A stretch of DNA of 64,000 nt, taken from NCBI GenBank assembly GCA_012064415.1, contig SSNU01000039.1, positions 384,119 through 448,118 on the forward strand. Direction: 5' to 3'. Shown here piece by piece: positions 42,056 to 54,045 of this stretch. The notes under the pieces were generated by a model. That model was not told the DNA's origin and searched no databases. It saw only the letters and a program-made list of their open reading frames with translations. The position numbers and the translations under genes were made by a program. The DNA is from Gyrodactylus bullatarudis. Its lineage: Eukaryota > Platyhelminthes > Monogenea > Gyrodactylidea > Gyrodactylidae. Each line of letters starts with the position of its first letter. Within the stretch, counting starts at the first letter, position 1.

Positions 42056-43900
42056 TTCATTGTCAGATTCATTCGGATGTGGATCAGGTTGCTGAATCTT
42101 AATTTAGTTTATCACTCAAGGTGAAAAATAAGGTTTTCATTCCTTTTACATCACCACACAGTAAATATAGATTGAATCGAAAAAATCAGATAATCTGTTT
42201 TTTTCCTGCACTGTTATAACTCTCATTTTTCACACTGGCATTTTCAACAGAGTTGTAAAAGATTTGGATAGTCTTCTGCCTTACTTGTTCGCAATCGGAA
42301 TAGAAAAGTTTCCTTTTGCCTAGTAGACGCGAGAATTTACTTTACCTTCAACATATAACAAAAGTGTGAACGTGAATGCGGCTGGAACGGAAATAATATT
42401 TTTTCCTCTCTACCTTTTTATAACTTCGTAAATTAAATAGTCATTTAGGAAAGTTTTCTCGAAGGAATTCACACTATTCTTCTATTCGATCCCCTATTTG
42501 GATTGTAGAGTAAAGCTATATATTGATAAATTTTGGAATTTTTTCATCAAGGTATCAAAATTTCCCAAAGATTAGTAAAGAAAATAAAAATGTTCGTTTT
42601 TAGATTTTAGGAAACACTCCAATTATGGTGTGAAAGTATACTTTCTATATTTTGACTAATTTTACTGCAAAGAGTTTTAACGTGGAATAAAATTAAAAAT
42701 AAAATCTTAATTTTGAATGGAGAAATTAATTCATCATCCTTACTTAAATTTTAGATAATTACACCCTTTAATTACTAATGACACTCAAGCCAGATAGACT
42801 ATGTTAGCGTACTCTGAGTACTAACAGCTTTAACATCTACACGACCTGATTAAAAACCAATAAGAAACCCAATTCAATATGAAGAAATCAAATTTGATCA
42901 AGAATTTTTAGTTCCCAAGATCATGAGGCCCACTTATTTTCTTCATATTATTCCACTAGTCCTTAAACTCTCTTGATTATTTACTGTATTCCTATTGGTC
43001 CAGATATGAAAAACCACTGTTCCACCAGTGGAATACAACTCTTTCTCCAGCCATAATTTTAACTAAAAGATACCTGAAACACTTTGTTTACCCCTCATTA
43101 GAAAGGAAATTCATTAAGCTACAAAATTATGTATAATTCATAAAGATAGCTTTTCACTGATGCACACCATAGTTACTTGAAGATGGCTGTTTTTTGTCAG
43201 GTAGCAAGCGAACAACGTTATAACCTATTTTAACCTCTATTATTTTTGAAATGATGTGTTGGCTTACAAAAAGGAATTCAGATTCAGAACCAGCGTAATT
43301 ATTTCGGTTAGGTTGCAAATTTTCTCATTTGTCTAATGATAAAAAAAAATTTGGGGCATAAAAGGTTAAAGAAAACCTTGAAATTAATCATCTGTAGAGA
43401 AATCAAACATAAAAACTAATCATCTGCTGTGCTTAGTCAACACAATTTATAAAAGTTTTGTTCTTTTTCTGTATAATAATTCCCTAATAATAATTTCTAT
43501 TTCACCAATATATTATATTGTAACCATTGGTTGGTTATATTCAGATTAAAATCTGTTTTGATTACATTTGAATTGATAACTATCACAAGAAGTATAGACA
43601 TTTTCTAATGATCTCCTATTCATAATTCGATTGTTTAAATATATAACTTTTTATCCATTCACGAATTTCTTTCAACTACAATATTATATATTGATACAAT
43701 CATGTTTCTTGTCTATACTTTTCTTACCGGAAACGCGTGTTTATCATCAAATTTTCCTTTTAGAAATAAGATGATGAGGTAGACAATGTCTTAGTCTATC
43801 ATTTTTGAACGAGATTAGTTGACATAAAGATGAGGATTTACTATTTTTACTCCGTGTAGTAGTCAGGGAAAGAAACAAATTAATTTTTTGAGTTCCCATA
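42056..43900. other. intergenic, no gene recognised
   Basis: 43073-43130 resembles 21410-21470. 43197-43220 is one copy of the recurrent TATAACGTTGTTCGCTTGCT word (inverse). A short minus frame near 42345-42400 (ISVPAAFTFTLLLYV, ending at a GTAAAG) could be a signal-peptide exon but has no support. Confidence 0.4.
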
Positions 43901-43904
43901 CGTA

Positions 43905-44150
43905 AAGCTAATTGATGTGAAGTTAGGAATTTTTACAGAAATCTCGATTTTTTCAACAAGAATTCGAATTTTTTGAAGATTTCTTGGAATTCTACCCACT
44001 TTAACATTTTGAAGAAAAAAATTCTGAAAAAAAATTATTTTTATGAAAAATATGGTCATTTTTCAAATTTCAATTTGGCGCCAAAATCCCATTTTTTCGA
44101 ACTTTGAACCGAAAATTTTTATTGATCTCTGGAAGTGGTTTTCAAAAAAA
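43905..44150. repeat. fold-back family B, left arm
   Basis: AAAGCTAATTGATGTGAAGT at the left; interior TTCAATTTGGCGCCAAAATC and TTCGAACTTTGAACCGAAAA. It is truncated at about 44150. Confidence 0.6.
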
Positions 44151-44541
44151 CGTTCTCTATAATTTATATTTTTTCAAAAACGAGTCATTTTTAAATAACT
44201 TCTCAGTTAAATACTGTCAATAAATTATTTTCAGATCCTTTAAAATAGAATTATGATTTGAGAAAGTTACATTTCCCATATATGACCCACTTAAGCTTGA
44301 AGGGTTAAATGGGAAAAAACCTGATTAATTCAATGTGACAAAAATCAGGCCACTTTTTCAACCTTGGGCAAGAAGAAAGAACCAAGAATGATAAAAAATG
44401 TTTAGCAATTTGTAGAATCAGGAAATGAATGTGATGCTTAATAGAAACGAGTAACTTTGAACCAGGCCTGTATTATATGAATGCTTACACTTGATCGAAG
44501 GTAGCGGTGCGGATAAAATTAGTTACTACATTTTTTAAACA

Positions 44542-44627
44542 CCGGTGATAGCTCAGTTGGTAGAGCGGAGGACTGTAGTGGTTACGCAGATATCCTTAGG
44601 TCGATGGTTCGAATCCGCCTCACCGGA
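44542..44627 (+). tRNA. tRNA-Tyr (GTA) with 13-nt intron
   Basis: The acceptor stem CCGGTGA/TCACCGG pairs perfectly, with discriminator A at 44627. D-arm TAGCTCAGTTGGTAGAGC (A box) and T-arm GGTTCGAATCC (B box). The anticodon GTA is at 44575-44577. The intron 44579-44591 (TGGTTACGCAGAT) sits at the canonical position one base 3' of the anticodon, as in nuclear tRNA-Tyr genes of animals. No CCA is encoded. It looks functional; the only intact tRNA gene I see. Confidence 0.95.
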
Positions 44628-45180
44628 GAAATTTTGTTTCCATCAATATCTATGGATTGTAAATTTTTATCTTAAATTCACTTAAAGAGATTTTTTGCAT
44701 TTATCCCAAAATATTAACAATACTTTTACTTCGATTTTTCCGCTATTTATCAGATTCATTTTGTGTGCATGATAAAGTAACGAAGTGAACTATTAGAATT
44801 AATTATCCTCTTTTTTCAAAGGAAGTCACCAAATTTTGCTGGATGTGGGAACGTGATCTGAATTCTGATTTAAAGATCATTAACATATCCATTCTTACTC
44901 CTGAAATGCTAATGAGTATTGGACTATTTCTTTCCAGTTAAAAATTAGCTCATAAATTCTGACAAAATGCATGGATTAGAACCATTCCTCTCAACCAAAA
45001 TGAAGAGAAACAATTGCTATCAAGATCTGATTTCTCAAGAATACCCAAATTCACATTTTTACTAAATGGATAAGAGTTCCTAGGTTTATATGACCTTTCA
45101 AGAACATTATCTGACCCCAAATTAATCCCCTTTTTTCAAATCTATACCTCTCTGTACAAAGTCTGGTTAGATAGAAATAG
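44628..45180. other. spacer, nothing recognised
   Basis: A/T-rich with no gene or repeat that I can name. A short T run about 40 bp past the tRNA could terminate Pol III weakly; the nearer TTTT is at 44634-44638. Confidence 0.35.
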
Positions 45181-45184
45181 AAAC

Positions 45185-45900
45185 AGTTTCTTACTTAACA
45201 ATATGAGCTTGGGTTTTTGATAGATCTATTGAGATTTTAAATATATTTTTACATTTATTAAATATTGCCAGCTTTTTTAGGCTGCCAAATTCTGGAATAT
45301 TGTAGCGCAATCCTTGGCGGTTAGAGTTTACTATAGAGGATGATTTGATAAGATTTATTGATTCCAGCTCTTTTCGAGAGTTGTTTGGAAAGTTTAGTTC
45401 AGTTTGATAACTCAAAGATAGTAGTCGTACAAATTTTTTTTGGACAGATTGAATTTTCTTCGACCATTTTCCATACCGCTGAACAATATTCAATAACTGG
45501 TCTGGCATAAACTTTGAACGAAAGTGTTTTCATTCCATCAGTCTTCATTCATTTGTGGATATGAATGAGTCGACAAATTAATTTTTTATAATTCCTTATA
45601 GTGGTCAGTAGGGATATTTTTAGAAAATTAGTAAATTTTTTCCTAGCACTCATTCGATAGAAAATTTAAAGGCGGTTCTAATGATGTATAACACTAGTAG
45701 GTTCTGAGAAAGTCCTAGAAGTGTTGTAAATAGGTTGAATGATTTTCCTATCTCAATGCATTGAAAGTCAATAAACCAATTATTTCCGAATTTTTGAAAG
45801 CTATAAATAATCAATCTTAGAATAAATTTTTGTTGTTGTAACCTAATTACTTGTTCAAGCCAACCAGGTAGATCAGATATTTTCTTGAATCAATCAAAAA
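45185..45900 (-). mobile_element. LINE C-terminal remnant, different family
   Basis: The minus strand near 45510 reads FKVYARPVIEYCSAVWK, the classic R-P-x-x-EY-x-x-x-VW block downstream of LINE reverse transcriptases. After a frameshift, IQSVQKKFVRLLSLSYQTEL follows to 45191. It is unlike the 13421 family. Upstream sequence to about 45900 is too decayed to read. Confidence 0.65.
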
Positions 45901-46003
45901 TACCATGGATTGCTGTAGAAAATGGACACACTACTTTAAAGTAATGGGATTTATTTTCGTGAAAAAAATGCATTTTTTTTAGATCTCCGTTGTATTGACA
46001 TCA

Positions 46004-46299
46004 CCCATCGATATGAAAAAACTTATTTTCAAGTATTCATGGAAAATAAGAGAAATTTCGTTTTTTGCTATTGAAAAAACAATTTAAATAGTATTTAAAT
46101 CATCTTTACAACTTTACATAAAGTGAATAATGTGAATTCAAGTTGAAATTATAAATATAAAACAATAAAAACGTTTTAAATTTAAAAAATTTCACAATTT
46201 TGTTTATCTTTCTCCAGATGCATGGAAAGGTATTTTGAAGCGAAATTTGGTGAGATTATTATTTAAATACATGAAGATTAATTTTCTCATATCGATGGG
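46004..46299. mobile_element. fold-back element family C
   Basis: Terminal inverted repeats begin CCCATCGATATGA and end TCATATCGATGGG, with related sequence for about 40 bp. The interior has CATGGAAAGGTATTTTGAAG. Other pieces of the family lie at 50200-50460, 52700-53070 and 54299-54480. A PLE copy starts immediately at its right edge. Confidence 0.7.
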
Positions 46300-47135
46300 C
46301 GATTTAGTCTAGAAATACCAAAAGAAATAGAGACGGTGAAGTCTTGTTTTTAATGGAAAATGGTTATCCAGCCAAATTTGTGGACAAGTTCATCAATCAA
46401 CCTTTGGTTAGAGATGAGGTTGTCAATACAGAGGAAGGCGAGAAAATAAAAGTTTTCATGAAACCTAACTTCAAAGGTGATGATTTTAGTAATGATGTTA
46501 GGAGAAGACTCAATAATCTCATCGATCAACATTATGATAATATACAATTGAAAATTGTATTCAAAACTCAGAGATTGTTCAGTTTAATCCATAAGGATTT
46601 ACTTGACCTTCAAGAAAAGACTCTATTGATTTACAAGTTTCAGTGTGACTGAGGTGCTTCGTATATAGGGCGTACTATTAGGAAGTTGTCAACAAGATCG
46701 CATGATCACCTCAATAAAGATACCGCGGTGACCAGACATCTAAAACAGGAAAACCATGCTGCTCCAATTTCTAATTTTTCTATCTTACAAAAAACTCAGG
46801 GGATGACAACACAGATGTGTGGGTGTAGGAGAAATTTTTCATCAACATGTATAAACCTAATTTGTGTGTTCAAAAGAATTATTCGTTTAATCTTCAACTA
46901 CCATGGCCTATGTGAACTTTTTCACCTTTTCTCTTCACTATTGCTATTTATTGAAGAGTTTTTGGTGTTTTTCAGCTTACATAATATTCTTATTTCCATT
47001 CATGACTCTTATGTACTTCAACTTTTACTATTTTCTTGTAAATTGTAAATTATTATTTTTCATTCAATTATTTAACTTTTATCATTTTCAAAGAGAGACC
47101 ACTGATGATCCTTTGAGAAATGCGCATTTGGTTAT
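46300..47135 (+). mobile_element. Penelope-like element, copy 2 (linker + GIY-YIG), 5'-truncated
   Basis: 46344-46649 encodes ENGYPAKFVDKFINQPL, KVFMKPNFKGDDFSNDVRRR and VFKTQRLFSLIHKDLLDL. A TGA interrupts at the CDCGASYIGRT position (46650-46652) and the frame resumes with TIRKLSTRSHDHLNKDTAVT and RHLKQENHAAPISNFSIL. One stop and one frameshift at least. The GIY-YIG nuclease nicks target DNA in these elements. It ends with a hammerhead at 47098-47132. Confidence 0.85.
47098..47132 (+). ncRNA. minimal hammerhead ribozyme at PLE 3' end (copy 2)
   Basis: ACCA (47098-47101), CTGATGA (47102-47108), stem II TC-CTTT-GA (47109-47116; two pairs with tetraloop), GAAA (47117-47120), stem III palindrome TGCGCA closed by A-T (47121-47127), H17 = T (47128), TGGT (47129-47132) pairing with ACCA. 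Every invariant core base is present. The best of the three PLE copies. Confidence 0.82.
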
Positions 47136-47139
47136 AAAT

Positions 47140-48462
47140 ATATTTCTTTCACATATTTCTAAAATATCAAGGTCAGTGATCGCCATTTCATTCGGCGTTG
47201 TGTTAAAGGATTTAGTTTTGTTTGGACTTAGTCCAAATTCTCTTAGTTTTTCATTGATTCTTGTAATTTCAAGGTCAATGATTACTTTGTTTAATATGGA
47301 ACACTATTTTGAAATCATCAGCATATTTGAAGATTGAATTTCAGGGGAAAAAATCAACAAAACATGTCTGATCTTAATAACCATCATCCGGAGTTATATA
47401 TCATATGTATCTGGTCATGACATCTCATGTGACTTTTTTTTCTCAAAAATTAACGATATTCATTCAAATATCAAATTTTACTTTTTTGAATCCAAAGAAA
47501 TATTCCTAAGAAAAAAACTAATTGTGGCAAATATCTTGATTTTAATTGGCATTTTAGTAATATTCTTGCAATTTTTCCGAGAAATGTGTCCCTAACACAT
47601 GATGAGTGATGCAAGTACTTGATTTCGCGCGAAATTTTTAAAATACTAATTGTTTTCTTTAAACATAAATGGTTAGTTTACATGAAAAACTCTTGATGAA
47701 TTTTATTATTTGCTAAATATTAAATTTTAGAGTATCTATCGAATTTGTTTAAAATAATGATGGCGCGAAATTTTAAAATCAATCATAAAGTGGGGAAGTA
47801 ACCTAAAAGTTTAGCAAAATGTATGGAAAAATACTTGAGAGTATAAGAGATCAATCATCATTAAATAATGCATCAGTTATCTCACAAGATGTTGTAATTA
47901 TTAATTAATTCACACAAATGATGAAATTTTTACTGAATCCATATCTCTCTAAGTTTGTGTGTGTGTGCGTGTGTATTATATCTATCTGTACACTTGTCAT
48001 GAGGGATTAAATGATATTTCTCCGGATGAGAGTCTCTTCAAGGGAAGAACTGAGAAGAGAAAAGTTTCCCACTCGAAGTATCTGTATCTGTTCCTGGATC
48101 GAGAGAAAATTCAGATGAAATAAAAAATGGTTAATCTTTTTCTATTTTCAGTTATTTTCCGAATTGGTAATTCACGTCCGAAAATCGACTTGAATTTTCA
48201 ATTTAGAAACTCTATATAAGGCAAAACTTTATTTTTCTTCTCCGAGTAATATCCAATTGGAAACAGTGAAATTCTAAGGAAGCACCTAATGGGCGAGTCA
48301 AATATTTTTTTCCCCGAACAATGTTTCGGCTGCAATGCGAATCTGTTAGATCAAATCTGTTAGAAAATTTATGAAATTTAAATTCAAAATTTTTAATTCT
48401 CTTCTCTTCTCTAAGTATCCATAGTATCTACAGAGCTGATTGATAGGGATAGCTTATATAAA
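47140..48462. other. intergenic, no gene; short GT microsatellite
   Basis: 47956-47982 is a short interrupted (GT)n run. 47200-47340 continues past the PLE end with no recognisable repeat. The remainder is unassigned. Confidence 0.4.
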
Positions 48463-49169
48463 CACCTAATTAATATGAAGATGGGAATTTATGCTTTTTA
48501 CAAAGTTATGAATTTTTTCATCAAGAAATCGAATTTGATCAAGATTTTTTGGAATCTAGATCGCAGGTTCCACTTTCAGGATCTGAAGAAAAAAAATTTG
48601 AAAAAAAATCAAATTTTAAGAAATTTATGGCATATTTCAAATCTAGCGATGGGGCCGGATTCCAATTTTTTTGAGCTTTTAGTTGATAATTTTTGTTGAT
48701 TTAAAAGTCAGAGAGCGATCAAACAGGATCACGATTAGTCAAAGAAACCGATTTTGACTATGAAAATTTCAATGGACTCGCCGATTTCCAGGGATCTTGA
48801 ATCATCAAATAATGAAAATGTTCAAAAAATCAAAATTCCATTTTCACAAGAAGAGGGGCGGATTCTCAAAATCTGAATCAGCATATTTGATTTCTTTGAC
48901 TAATCGTGATCCTAAAAATCAACTTTTGATCACTCTCTCACTTTTAAATCAACAAAAATTATTAACTCAAAGTTCAAAAAAATGGGATTCCGGCGTCATC
49001 GCTAGATTTGAAATATGCCATAAATTTCTTACAATTTGATTTTTTTCAGATCCTGAAAGTGGAGGCTACGATCTAGATTCCAAAAAGTCTTGATCAAATT
49101 CAATTTCTTGATGAAAAAATCCATAATTTTGTAAAAAGCATAAATTTCCATCTTCATATTAATTAGGTG
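48463..49169. mobile_element. fold-back element family A, copy 2
   Basis: It starts CACCTAATTAATATGAAGAT and ends with the exact inverse ATCTTCATATTAATTAGGTG. Strongly similar to 34270-34988, including TCCACTTTCAGGATCTGAAG in both arms. Short open frames inside are by-products of the palindrome. Confidence 0.85.
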
Positions 49170-50199
49170 TATATATAAGCTAGTTTTAATAAAAATCATA
49201 GATTCCCAACTTCCCTATCAATCAGCTCTGTTGTTAGTTAGTATATTGAATTTTAGAATTTAATTTTAGATTTCTGTTTTTGTTTTATTCTTCCTGCCCA
49301 AAAAAATGTTTATCGATTAAACATCATCATCTGAAATAATTCATTTCCCGACTGATTGCTTTGCAAAGAATAGAGTGATGCGATAACACGAAATTGACTG
49401 TATAATCACCAATTTCACTAATTTTCCTCTTTAAAACGACTATCCACATTTACACTGTACAATATAAATATATATCTAATCTTATCTTCAGTGAAAGATC
49501 CAATTATTGGATAATTTTCAGATACTGTTGATAAAATAGCTCAAATCTTACTGATTGAGATAAAAGAGTCTATCTATTTGAGCCTGAAACCATCAACCAA
49601 TGAGGTTCAAGAATACTTCATTGACTGTTGGCTTCAAGCTTTTTCATTGGTCGAAAAATCTTACAATCCAAGTTTGAATACAGTGATTTGAAAAAAATAC
49701 ATGAGATGGATCACTTTTCTTATTACAATGGATCAATAATTTATTGAAATCTTTCCATTAGTGCCGATTTCTAATTACGTCTTTTATTGTCTTTCATAAG
49801 AAAAGCTATTTATGGATTTCTCTATCATACTCATTAAATAAAGAATAATTATAATTATACAGGGGATGAGAGAAAACTTTTTGAGTAATAATAAAATTAG
49901 ACAAACATTATACATTAGGGGTGGATAGGGTGAGATCAGAGTGATGAAGGGAACGAAATTTTCTGCTATGCCAAATAAAAGGGAATTTGAAATTAAAAAC
50001 AGGGAAGTTATTGAATTTCCTAGCAAGAAGAATTTTCATGTTTAATAATATGTGATTTAAGAAAAAAACAGCTTCTTTACTGTTTATTAAATGAGAAACT
50101 CAATCTTGAATTTCTCAGAACTAGTGGCCTAACCATTTGTCTCATAGTCACTGAGTATTGAGAGCATAAATCTTCAAGTATTTTTTTATATTATCTTAT
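49170..50199. other. intergenic, no gene recognised
   Basis: A hydrophobic minus frame at 49784-50026 lacks family features. 49190-49230 carries another ATTCCCAACTT-type terminus. Otherwise unassigned. Confidence 0.35.
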
Positions 50200-50925
50200 C
50201 AAATTTCGTTTCAAAATATCTTTCCATGCTTCTGGAATAAGATGAAAAAATTGTGAAAATTTTCAAATTAATTAAAAACGTTGTTTGACCGATCAAAATT
50301 GTAATATTCATGAAAAATAAGAGAAATTTAACTTTTAACTATTGGAAAAACAAATTCAATAGGATTTATGTCGTTTTTGCAAATTTTTTTCAAATTAAAA
50401 TTATAAATATAAAACATTAAAAAACCTTTTTAATTTGTAAATTTTGACTATAACGTTGTTCGCTTGCTACCTTACAATGCTGTCTTCTGGCTTGTATTGG
50501 TCTATCTGTAGAAAAAGAAAGGGGGGAGAAAGGTGTAGTATTTCTTAAAAAATAAGAATAATAAACATTACAGTGATTGTTATAGTAATCAGAATTATTG
50601 GAGTAATAACTCTGATAATATAATTCATTACTTGAAAGAACATTAAGAACAAAATTAAGATTAGAATAAAAAACATTTAGATTACCCTGATAAAAATAGC
50701 TAGGACTCACACAATATTTCGAATACATGTCGTATTCTTCTTCTGGAGTGAGATTTTTCAAAAAACTTGAGATACTCAAACCCTGTGTGTCCAATCAAAA
50801 CATTAAACCAATCAGATTTCTTCTCAACTTTTGTAAATTTTGTTTCTCTAATTAGAGATATTTTGAAACGACATTTGGTTTGAAAATATTGAAATACTAA
50901 TTTTATCATATCATCCAAGTCTGCT
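50200..50925 (-). repeat. composite repeat: family C fragment plus ORF-bearing repeat
   Basis: 50200-50450 is family C sequence (TTTCCATGCTTCTGGAATAA). 50447-50640 matches 6726-6905. The minus frame 50417-50794 reads GLSISSFLKNLTPEEEYDMY, then a Tyr/Asn/Ser-rich stretch. No domain recognised; it may be an old transposon ORF. Confidence 0.5.
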
Positions 50926-51285
50926 GTGTATTTATAATTTTAATTTAACAAAAAATTCTTCATTGAAAAAGATGAATATTTCAAATTTGATTTTGATCAA
51001 CTTCAGGTAAAAAATTTAATTTCTTACATACTTTTAGCGTCTTTATATATTTACATGATTTATTTTGAATTGCAAAACCTCATCTTGGTGAAGGTGTGAA
51101 AGAATTCTTTTGGAGAAGATATCTTGCTATATCAAAATAGGTTTTTACAATTTTTCTAAGAGATAACAAAAGAAGAGGTCAAAATTTGACTGAAAGAATT
51201 TTTTTGGCTCAATATCTGTAGAATTCTATGCCGGTGGGATCAAAAATTTGCCAATTCATTGGCAGAAATGTCTTCAGGAAACTAG

Positions 51286-52024
51286 AGTTGGTTGATATGA
51301 TGTTGAGAATCTATGATTTTTACAGAAATCTTGATATTTTCATCAAGAATTCGAATTTGTTAAAGATTTTCTGGAATCCTACTCATGCTGCTCACCTTTA
51401 CCATTTGAAGAAAAAAAAATCTAAGAAAAATTATCTTTATGAGAAATATGGTCATTTTTCAAATTTCCATCTGGCACCAAAATCACATTTTTTCGAACTT
51501 TGAGCTGAAAATTTTTTGTTGATTCGATAGTGGGAGAGGGATAAAAAATTGATTTTCAGGATCAAGATTAGACAAGAAAGCTGACTATCACCGTCAAGTT
51601 ATCGACAGTAACCCCATTTTCGAGAGATTTTGAATTATCGAAATTTCATTGATTTTCAAGTAGTGAAAATAATCAAAAAAACGAAATTCCGCTCCTAAAC
51701 GATAATGAGATTATTCATCAGATAAGATTTAGTTGATTTAATTTTCGTGTCTAATCTTGATCCTGAAAAAACTCTTTCGATCAGCCTCCCACTTTCGAAT
51801 CAACAAAAATTTTCAGCTCAAAGTTCGAAAAAATGTGATTTTGGTGCCAAATGGAAATTTGAAAAATGACCATATTTCTCATAAAGATAAATTTTTTCTT
51901 CAAATGGTAAATGTGAGCAGCATAAGTAGGATTCCAGAAAATCTTTAACAAATTCGAATTCTTGATGAAATTATCAAGATTTCTGTAAAAATCATAGATT
52001 CCCAACTTCATATCAATTAGCTTT
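51286..52024. mobile_element. fold-back element family B, complete copy
   Basis: Left end AGTTGGTTGATATGATGTTG; right end CCCAACTTCATATCAATTAG. Both arms (about 330 bp) carry ATCAAGAATTCGAATTTGTT and TTTTTCGAACTTTGAGCTGA or inverses. The best full-length example of the family. Confidence 0.85.
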
Positions 52025-53940
52025 ATATTAAATAACTCCAATAAACCAATAAGTTGTAGAAATTAAAAAAAATCAATTTGACCAAAATTAGGCCGTTTTT
52101 GAGTTTGGAAAATGAACCAAATTTTCACTTTTTCAACTTTTGAGCTCAAAATATTTAACGATTTCAAAGCAGTTAAACGCAGATATTCGAGATCAACATT
52201 AGACGAAGAATTCGAATTCGGACGCGAAAATCACAGAAGTTCGTCATTATTGGGGATATATTTTTTATATTATTACTATTGAGTAGTATGGTATGATAAA
52301 TAAGGTTTTTTTAGGGATAATTTAAAGGCTGCGGTAACTGTGCTGTTACACATATAACCCAGTAATGGCATCCAGAAAAGATAATAAAAGCTCGTACGTC
52401 AATTCTATATCCTGGGTAATCTGATTCTCTAGATTCTGTCTAGATTTGATCTAACGTCGTGTACCAAAACTGAATGGTGTCGTGTTTTGTTTTTCAATTC
52501 TCTAATCATTACGATCAGACAGTGATTTTGAAATTCATTTCGTGCTCACTCGAACAAGGCAAATTAGCTTTCTCTCGCCTAATCTGAAATCGGATCTGAC
52601 TAGATCTTTTTTTTCTTTACAAACGTAATACAAGTCGTGATTAATAGCTTTCAAAATACGAACGCTAAACGTTAGACTTGGACGAGAATTTCCAAAATTA
52701 AGTATTTAAATATAATCCCACCAAATTTCACTTCAAAATACCTTTCCATGCTTCTGGAATAAGATTAACAAGATTGTGGAAATTAAAAACATTTTTTGAC
52801 CTATCAACATTTTGTAATATTCATGAAAAATAAGAGAAATTTAATTTTTAACTATGGGAAAAACTATTTTAATCGATGAATAGGGCAGCACCCATACTTA
52901 AAAAGGTTAACTAGAAATATTTCATTCTAGGTTCCCCGGTAATGTATCCCACAGGAACGTCTTATTTGATATTGAATAGGATGAATTTTAATAGGTTTTA
53001 AGCCATTTTTCACAACTTTATTTGTTGGAAGAAATATTGTGAATTCAAATTAAAATTATGAAAATAAAAAATTGAAAAAATTTACTTACTTTAATGATTT
53101 TTTGGGGAAAAAACAATTGCTTTAATTGCAATTTGAAAAATTAACTCTTTTTCCTAACTTTTTGAATTTTATTCCTCAATTTTATTTTCACATCAAAAAA
53201 TCGGTTGGAATCGATAGAAACCTATCATTCTTTAATTCATTAAATCTCAGGTCATTATCCTCAGCCAAACAAACTTTCCGATTGGCATTGTCTTGACATG
53301 TTATCTATAGTGGTACGAAAATCTCATGAAAATAGAGCCATTGAGGAATAGAGATGCAAAAGATTTTTCAACCTATTTTAAAAACCTACTCAAATGGTAA
53401 TACTTAATTCTTAAAATTATTTTCTATAATATAAGATCAAGTATCAAAATACTTGTCCGAGATAATTTTCATTGAATCCTTACTACTTTTTCACTAAGAT
53501 TTCGAATATCTATTTTGCTGATAAAGCTTCAAGAGTTTTTTCAATGAAAACAGTAATGGAATCATGTTGAGAACATTTCTGTTAAATTTTTTTATTCTAA
53601 CAAGCCTACAAGAGAATTTGGGGAAAATGGGCAATGCACGACTATGCATGGGATTGCAAAAAATTTTTTAGTTATTTTAAATCTTACACAAAATTATATG
53701 TGGAAATTTCACGGAAAACTTTGATTCAAGAAAAGATTTAAATTCGTTACATATCTAAAGGTTTGTATGACCAACGGTTGAAAATACTAATACTAAGTTT
53801 TATTAAAAAATTTTGAAAAAAATTATTATAAAAACACGGCCACTTTTTGAACTTTGAGGTAAAATTGTTGACTATTCTGTCGTTTTCAAATCAATATATC
53901 ATCAATAACTAAAAGGTCTTTTTGTAAATCAGCACAATGT
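52025..53940. other. intergenic, dispersed repeat fragments
   Basis: 52700-53070 contains family C pieces. 53600-53760 is the inverse of 26090-26330. 52300-52680 is unique-looking with somewhat higher G+C but no readable frame. Confidence 0.4.
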
Positions 53941-54045
53941 AGAAATTACAGTGTTTTTAGACATTAAACCTACTAGCAAAGTGTGGTCACTGGTTATTAC
54001 TATATCCATGTGAATCTAACTTGATGGAGATTGTATGAGACGAAC

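Noticed and set aside
47956..47982. GT repeat as regulatory or recombination signal
   Set aside because: Short, interrupted microsatellite; nothing ties it to a gene.
49784..50026. Hydrophobic 80-codon minus ORF (possible membrane protein)
   Set aside because: Composition follows local A/T-richness, with no signal peptide pattern, splice sites or family motif.
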